From the NCBI GenBank assembly GCA_050299335.1, contig JBNKVT010000058.1, positions 1 to 62,501 on the forward strand: a DNA stretch of 62,501 bases. Direction: 5' to 3'. The translations under genes were made by a program, and so were the position numbers. Below are positions 58,528-62,501 of this stretch, one piece after another (the stretch's first letter is position 1; each line of letters begins with the position of its first letter). The notes under the pieces were generated by a model that had not been told where the DNA came from, ran no database searches, and saw nothing but the letters and a program-made list of their open reading frames with translations. This DNA is from JBNKVT01 sp050299335 (GTDB lineage Bacteria > Pseudomonadota > Alphaproteobacteria > Rhodobacterales > Rhodobacteraceae).

Positions 58528-59292
58528 TCAGGCCTGGACCATGGGATCGGCTTCGGGTTCACCGGACACGATCAGTTCCAGCACGTCTTTTTCGGTGGTG
58601 GTCGCGATCTGCCGCTCTCCAACATTCTGGCCGCGTTTCAGCACCATGACCCGGTCTCCGACCTCGAAAATGTCGGTCAGCCGGTGCGAGATGATGATCT
58701 GGGCCACGCCCTGGGCCCTCAGTTCGGACATGGTCTCCAGCAGACGCTCGGTGGCGGTGACGGACAGGTTGGCGGTCGGCTCGTCGAGCACGATCAGCTT
58801 CGGCTCGAAGGAAATCGCCCGGGCGATGGCCACCGATTGCTGACGGCCGCCCGACAGGCTCTCGACCTTCTGGAACACCGAGTTGACGTCGACCTTCAGC
58901 CGCTGCAGCACCTCGGAGGCCTCGCCATACATGCGGCCCCGGTCCACGAACAGCCCACGCCGGGGCCCGCGGCCGAGAAAGATATTTTGGGCGACATCGA
59001 GGTTCCCGCAGAGCGCGAAATCCTGGTAGATCATCTCGATCCCGACATCGCGGCTTTCGTGCGGCGAGCGGAAATTGGTCGGCTGGCCGTTGACCAGCAC
59101 CTCGCCCTCGTCGCGGTGATAGGCGCCGGTCAGGATCTTCATCAGCGTCGACTTGCCGGCGGAGTTGTCACCAACGAGCCCCAGGATCTCGCCGGGTTGC
59201 AGGCTGAGATTGACGTTGACGAGCGCGTTCACCGCCCCGAAGGATTTATGGATGCCGCGCATCTCGATCAGCGGCGTGGTCTGGTCAGGCAT
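58528..59292 (-). CDS. Sugar ABC transporter ATPase, single domain
   Basis: A 254-residue ATPase of the ribose/xylose type with one nucleotide-binding domain. The Walker A is GDNSAGKSTLMKI, the signature LSGGRQQSVAIARA, the Walker B LIVLDEPTANL and the H-loop IISHRL. Rbs-type ATPases commonly have two such domains in about 500 residues, so this is a half-size version. It starts eight bases inside the permease stop and closes the operon. Confidence 0.9.
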   Translation of the reverse strand: MPDQTTPLIEMRGIHKSFGAVNALVNVNLSLQPGEILGLVGDNSAGKSTLMKILTGAYHRDEGEVLVNGQPTNFRSPHESRDVGIEMIYQDFALCGNLDVAQNIFLGRGPRRGLFVDRGRMYGEASEVLQRLKVDVNSVFQKVESLSGGRQQSVAIARAISFEPKLIVLDEPTANLSVTATERLLETMSELRAQGVAQIIISHRLTDIFEVGDRVMVLKRGQNVGERQIATTTEKDVLELIVSGEPEADPMVQA

Positions 59293-61552
59293 GGGCGGTG
59301 TCTCCCGCAGGTTTCTTTCGTCGTTTGCGCAGTCGGTCGAACAGGCCCTCCTGGCGGACCCAGATATCGACCAGCACGGCCAGGATCAGGATCAGGCCGA
59401 CAAAGCTGTTCACCCAGTGCTGCGGCAGGGTGAAGCTTTCGCCCGAAGAGGTGACGATGTTGAGCTGCATGAGGGCGCGGAGCAGGGTGATCACCGCCGC
59501 CCCGGCCAAGGCGCCGATGATCGTGCCGTAGCCGCCGAAGATCGAGCCGCCGCCGATGATGATGGCGGCGATGGCGTCGAGCTCGCGGAACTGGCCGGCG
59601 ACCGGGTTGAAGCTGCGGAAATAGGCCACGTTGATGATCCCGGCCATGGCCGCGCAGAAGGCCGAGAGCATCATCGCCGTCACCCGGACGCGGCCCGTGT
59701 GGATGCCCGCATAGCCCGCGGCCCGGCGGCTGCCGCCGGTGGCATAGACCATGTAGCCGATCGGTGTCTTGGCCAGGATCACCCCGGCCGCCACCGCGGC
59801 CAGCGCCATCCAGATCGTCTGCACGCTGACCACGCTCAGGATATCGCCCAACAGCCCGCCGGGATGCGGCAGCGAGAAGAAGGCGAGGATATCCCCGACC
59901 TTGCGCCCGATCAGGTTGAACGGCTCGGACCAGCCGGTCAGCTGCTGGCCGGCGACGATCCAGGCCGCGACGCCGCGTGCCATGTAGAACATGCCGAGCG
60001 TGGCGATGAAGGCCGGCAGGCCAAGGCCCACCGTGACCAGCGAATTGACCGCCCCCGCCAGCAGCCCCGCGAAGAGACCAAGCGCCATGGCGCTGACCGG
60101 GTCCAGCCCCATGACCTTCAACCCGTAGGCCGCCGCGCTGCCCGACAGCGCCAGCACCGCGCCCACCGACAGGTCGATATCGCCACAGGCGATGACATAG
60201 GTCAGGCCAAGGGTCAGCAGCGCGACCTCGGTATAGTTCAACAGGATCGCGAAGGTGTTCGGCAGACCGGCCCAGTAGTCGGGCCGCAACGCGAAACCGA
60301 CGACCCAGAGGCCCACCATCAGCATGATCGCCAGCGCGTCGCGCCTGGCCAGGAACTTGCCGAAGCCCTTCGCGGTCACCGCGCGGTCCGAGACATTGGC
60401 ACCTCGGGTCTGGGCGCCTTCGATGGCGACCCCTCCCACCTCGATCACCCGGGGCGGCGGGCGGCCTGTCAGTCGCGCAAACAGCCTCTGCGGCAGTTTT
60501 TGCCGGATGATATAGGGCTCGATCAGCACCGCCACCACCAGAAGCGCGCCGATGAAGGCCGGGATCGCGCCCGCCGGCAGGGTCGAGGTCGCCTTGACCT
60601 GCATGACCGTGTCGCCGACCTTGACCTCGCGGACGATCGGCACGCCCTCGCGGAGCACCTTGTGCAGAAGTGCGACCAGCATGGCACCCAGATAGCTGCC
60701 AATCACCCTGCCCCGACCGCCAAGGATCGAGGCGCCGCCGATGATCACCGAGGCGATGACGATGAGTTCGGTCAGAAGCCCGGCCTGGCTGGTGATGCCC
60801 TTGTCCTGGGCGACGGTCATCAGCCCGGCCAGCGTAGCGCAGAGCGATGACAGGATATAGGCGCGGATGCGGACCCAGTTGGTCGGGATCCCGGCATATT
60901 CGGCGGCCTGGGTATTGCCGCCCGTGGCCAGCGTCTCGTAGCCCCAGCGGGTCTTTGCCAGCACGAAGGCCCCAAGGGCAACCACCACCAGCACCACGAC
61001 GATCTGGTTGTTGAAGCCCAGTGCATTGGTCTCGCCGATGCCGAAGAACCAGCCGTCGGCCTCGGCCTTCTCGGCATAGCGCACCGAACGCCCGCCGGTC
61101 ATGCCCAGCACCATGCCCCTGCCGATCAGCAGCATGGTCAGTGTGGCGATGAAGGCCGGTACGCGCAGGAAGGTCACCAGCACGCCGTTGATGATGCCGA
61201 TGGCGGTGCCGGCCACCAGACAGACCAGGATCGCCGAATAGATGTCCCAATCCCAGCCCGCCGGCCCGTAGAGTTTCGAGAAGATCACCCCGATCAGCCC
61301 CAGAGTCGAGCCGACCGACAGGTCGAGATCGCGCGCGGCAATGACGAAGGTCATGCCCACGGCGATGACGCCGAACCGCGCACTGTCGCGCAACAGGGCC
61401 TGAAGGGCGCTGGATGTGCCGAAGAATTCCGGATTGAGGAAGGCACCGCCGAGATAGAGGATCACGATCAGTGCCAGCAATCCCGCTTCCCAGCCGCCGA
61501 GCAGCTGCAAGGGATAGCGGACTGGCCTTGCGTGGATGGTTTCAGCACTCAT
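59285..61552 (-). CDS. Tandem-fused RbsC-like sugar ABC permease
   Basis: A 755-residue inner-membrane protein with two permease halves. Half one (about 20-330) shows ARDLDLSVGSTLGLIGVI and VIIGGASILGGRGRVIGSYL. Half two (about 415-725) shows CGDIDLSVGAVLALSGSA and IIIGGGSIFGGYGTIIGAL. A cytoplasmic linker of about 70 residues joins them. RbsC is normally one such unit acting as a homodimer; here one chain could supply both. The ATPase and binding-protein genes lie on either side, on the same strand. Confidence 0.9.
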   Translation of the reverse strand: MSAETIHARPVRYPLQLLGGWEAGLLALIVILYLGGAFLNPEFFGTSSALQALLRDSARFGVIAVGMTFVIAARDLDLSVGSTLGLIGVIFSKLYGPAGWDWDIYSAILVCLVAGTAIGIINGVLVTFLRVPAFIATLTMLLIGRGMVLGMTGGRSVRYAEKAEADGWFFGIGETNALGFNNQIVVVLVVVALGAFVLAKTRWGYETLATGGNTQAAEYAGIPTNWVRIRAYILSSLCATLAGLMTVAQDKGITSQAGLLTELIVIASVIIGGASILGGRGRVIGSYLGAMLVALLHKVLREGVPIVREVKVGDTVMQVKATSTLPAGAIPAFIGALLVVAVLIEPYIIRQKLPQRLFARLTGRPPPRVIEVGGVAIEGAQTRGANVSDRAVTAKGFGKFLARRDALAIMLMVGLWVVGFALRPDYWAGLPNTFAILLNYTEVALLTLGLTYVIACGDIDLSVGAVLALSGSAAAYGLKVMGLDPVSAMALGLFAGLLAGAVNSLVTVGLGLPAFIATLGMFYMARGVAAWIVAGQQLTGWSEPFNLIGRKVGDILAFFSLPHPGGLLGDILSVVSVQTIWMALAAVAAGVILAKTPIGYMVYATGGSRRAAGYAGIHTGRVRVTAMMLSAFCAAMAGIINVAYFRSFNPVAGQFRELDAIAAIIIGGGSIFGGYGTIIGALAGAAVITLLRALMQLNIVTSSGESFTLPQHWVNSFVGLILILAVLVDIWVRQEGLFDRLRKRRKKPAGDTAHA

Positions 61553-61665
61553 TAGACAGCTTGGTCCCTGTAATACTTGTTCTTATCGTTGTGCTCGCCA
61601 TCAAACCGGCGCGACTGGCCTAATAAGCCATGCCGCGCCAGTTATCCAGTCCTGGGAGGACCTGC

Positions 61666-62501
61666 TCAGTTCTCGAAGCGGCTCCCCACGGAGCCGACAT
61701 TGTCGCCCGTCACCAGCTGCGCGCGGGTATCGAGATTTGCCGCCGAGATACCCCGGTCAATCTCGAGATAGAGCTGCATCACCGGCCAGAAGCCCTGCAG
61801 GAACGGCTGCTGACCGAGCGCACCGGTGAGGTTGCCCGCCTTCAGCGCGTCCTGCTGTGCCGGCCCGAGGTCGAAACCATAGGCGCACATCTTGCCGGTA
61901 TTGCCGGTCTGATCGACCGCCGAGGCCAGTGCCGGGGTGAAGACGTTGTTGCCGGCAAAGGCGCCGACCACGTCGCCGCGGCTCTCGAACAGGGAGACGA
62001 TGCCGTTCACCGGATCGTTGGGGTTGGTGTCGATGCCGGTGTTCTCGGGGCCGGCGTCGACGACGAAGTTCGCCAGCTTGCCCTCCGCCTGCAGCTTGGT
62101 GACGATCGCGTTGAAGGCCGAGGTGACGCGGTTGTTGACCTCGATATTGCCCATCGCGGTGTCGTTGGGCAGGATGATCGAGCCCGAGGTGATGCCGCGG
62201 TCGATCAGGCACTGGACCAGCGCCTCGCCGGCGATGGCGGCGGCCGACGCGTCCTGGCCGGTATGGCTGATCGCGCTCCGGTTCAGGATCGTGGCGTCGA
62301 AGGAGTTGGTGGTGGCGACCGGAATGCCCTTGTCCTCGGCGGCCTTGACGATGTCGTCATAGGCGCCGACCTGCGGCGTCGTCATGATGATGCCGTCGAT
62401 CGTCGGGTCATTGATGATCTGGTTCAGGATCTCGATCTCGCGCGCCGGATCGTCCGTCGGGCTTTCCGAGCCGAGCAGCAGGATCTTCGCGCCGATCATG
62501 T
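61666..62501 (-). CDS. Sugar-binding protein of the ABC transporter, 5' end missing
   Basis: About 278 residues are visible; the N-terminus with signal peptide lies beyond the right edge. The periplasmic binding protein fold shows INDPTIDGIIMTTPQVGAYD, GIPVATTNSFDA, KMCAYGFDLGPAQQDALKAG and TGALGQQPFLQGFWPVMQLY, as in ribose-type binding proteins. It is upstream of the fused permease (113-base gap). The sugar is unknown. Confidence 0.88.
   Translation of the reverse strand, partial: MIGAKILLLGSESPTDDPAREIEILNQIINDPTIDGIIMTTPQVGAYDDIVKAAEDKGIPVATTNSFDATILNRSAISHTGQDASAAAIAGEALVQCLIDRGITSGSIILPNDTAMGNIEVNNRVTSAFNAIVTKLQAEGKLANFVVDAGPENTGIDTNPNDPVNGIVSLFESRGDVVGAFAGNNVFTPALASAVDQTGNTGKMCAYGFDLGPAQQDALKAGNLTGALGQQPFLQGFWPVMQLYLEIDRGISAANLDTRAQLVTGDNVGSVGSRFEN

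Noticed and set aside
59153..60850. A 565-codon plus-strand frame over the fused permease
   Set aside because: It is antisense to a clear two-unit permease; composition is Asp/Arg/His-rich without any motif.
1..62501. CRISPR array or phage gene cluster
   Set aside because: No regularly spaced direct repeats of the right size and no phage structural genes were found; the only regular repeats are inside the MORN gene.

Overview
The window looks like chromosomal DNA of a GC-rich alphaproteobacterium, most likely Rhodobacteraceae/Paracoccaceae. The reasons are the ihfA–merR–tRNA-Pro block, a long (about 360-residue) dCTP deaminase, homospermidine synthase, a DUF2125 gene beside a ChaC-like gene, bolA facing a J-domain gene, and the general base composition. 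I cannot name a genus. I ran no search; all family assignments are read by eye from motifs and length. GC-rich DNA produces long antisense open frames here, and these have been left out.

Layout. Positions 1-5100 hold a partial gene, tRNA-Asn, an MBL-fold hydrolase facing a sensor kinase, ihfA, a MerR regulator, tRNA-Pro and dCTP deaminase. Positions 5200-6700 hold a RES/Xre-type toxin-antitoxin module and several palindromic repeats. Then come a secreted MORN-repeat protein, nadE, an unknown gene, an SRPBCC protein, a subtilase, fabD-fabG and an sseB-like/UDG-like/bolA operon facing a J-domain gene. Positions 17450-19050 form a visibly AT-richer patch with a methyltransferase and a DUF115/GT42-like gene. 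HTTM and DCC genes follow, then ketosynthase/ACP/lpxD, L,D-transpeptidase facing a Tat-exported DUF882 protein, and an ABM/NIPSNAP operon facing its ArsR-type regulator.

Positions 28000-37100 hold an aminotransferase, an M48 protease with a DsbA-like protein, accB-accC, a PopZ-like protein, a TolC-family channel and a Pcm-like methyltransferase. After tRNA-Cys there is a 660-base stretch without a convincing gene, then a response regulator and sensor kinase pair, cobT/cobS, a CAP-domain protein and a folate/cell-wall run (folB, thioredoxin-like, AAC(6')-like GNAT, folP, glmM). A decayed IS5-type transposase follows, then hss, DUF2125, chaC-like, a stand-alone AsnC ligand domain, kynU, three valine-catabolism genes, an esterase, rpe, and a sugar ABC transporter whose permease is a tandem fusion and whose binding protein runs off the right edge.

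The most interesting structural signal is a set of four palindromic elements of about 100-116 bases (6507-6622, 20563-20666, 47435-47536, 49504-49620). Their ends share a TA + nAGC-type start. One copy sits inside the broken transposase, where it appears to have entered a TA and created a stop codon. Other points worth a look are the double permease, the PopZ-like protein, the methyltransferase/GT42-like island, the nine-unit duplication in the MORN protein and the lpxD–ACP–ketosynthase cassette.
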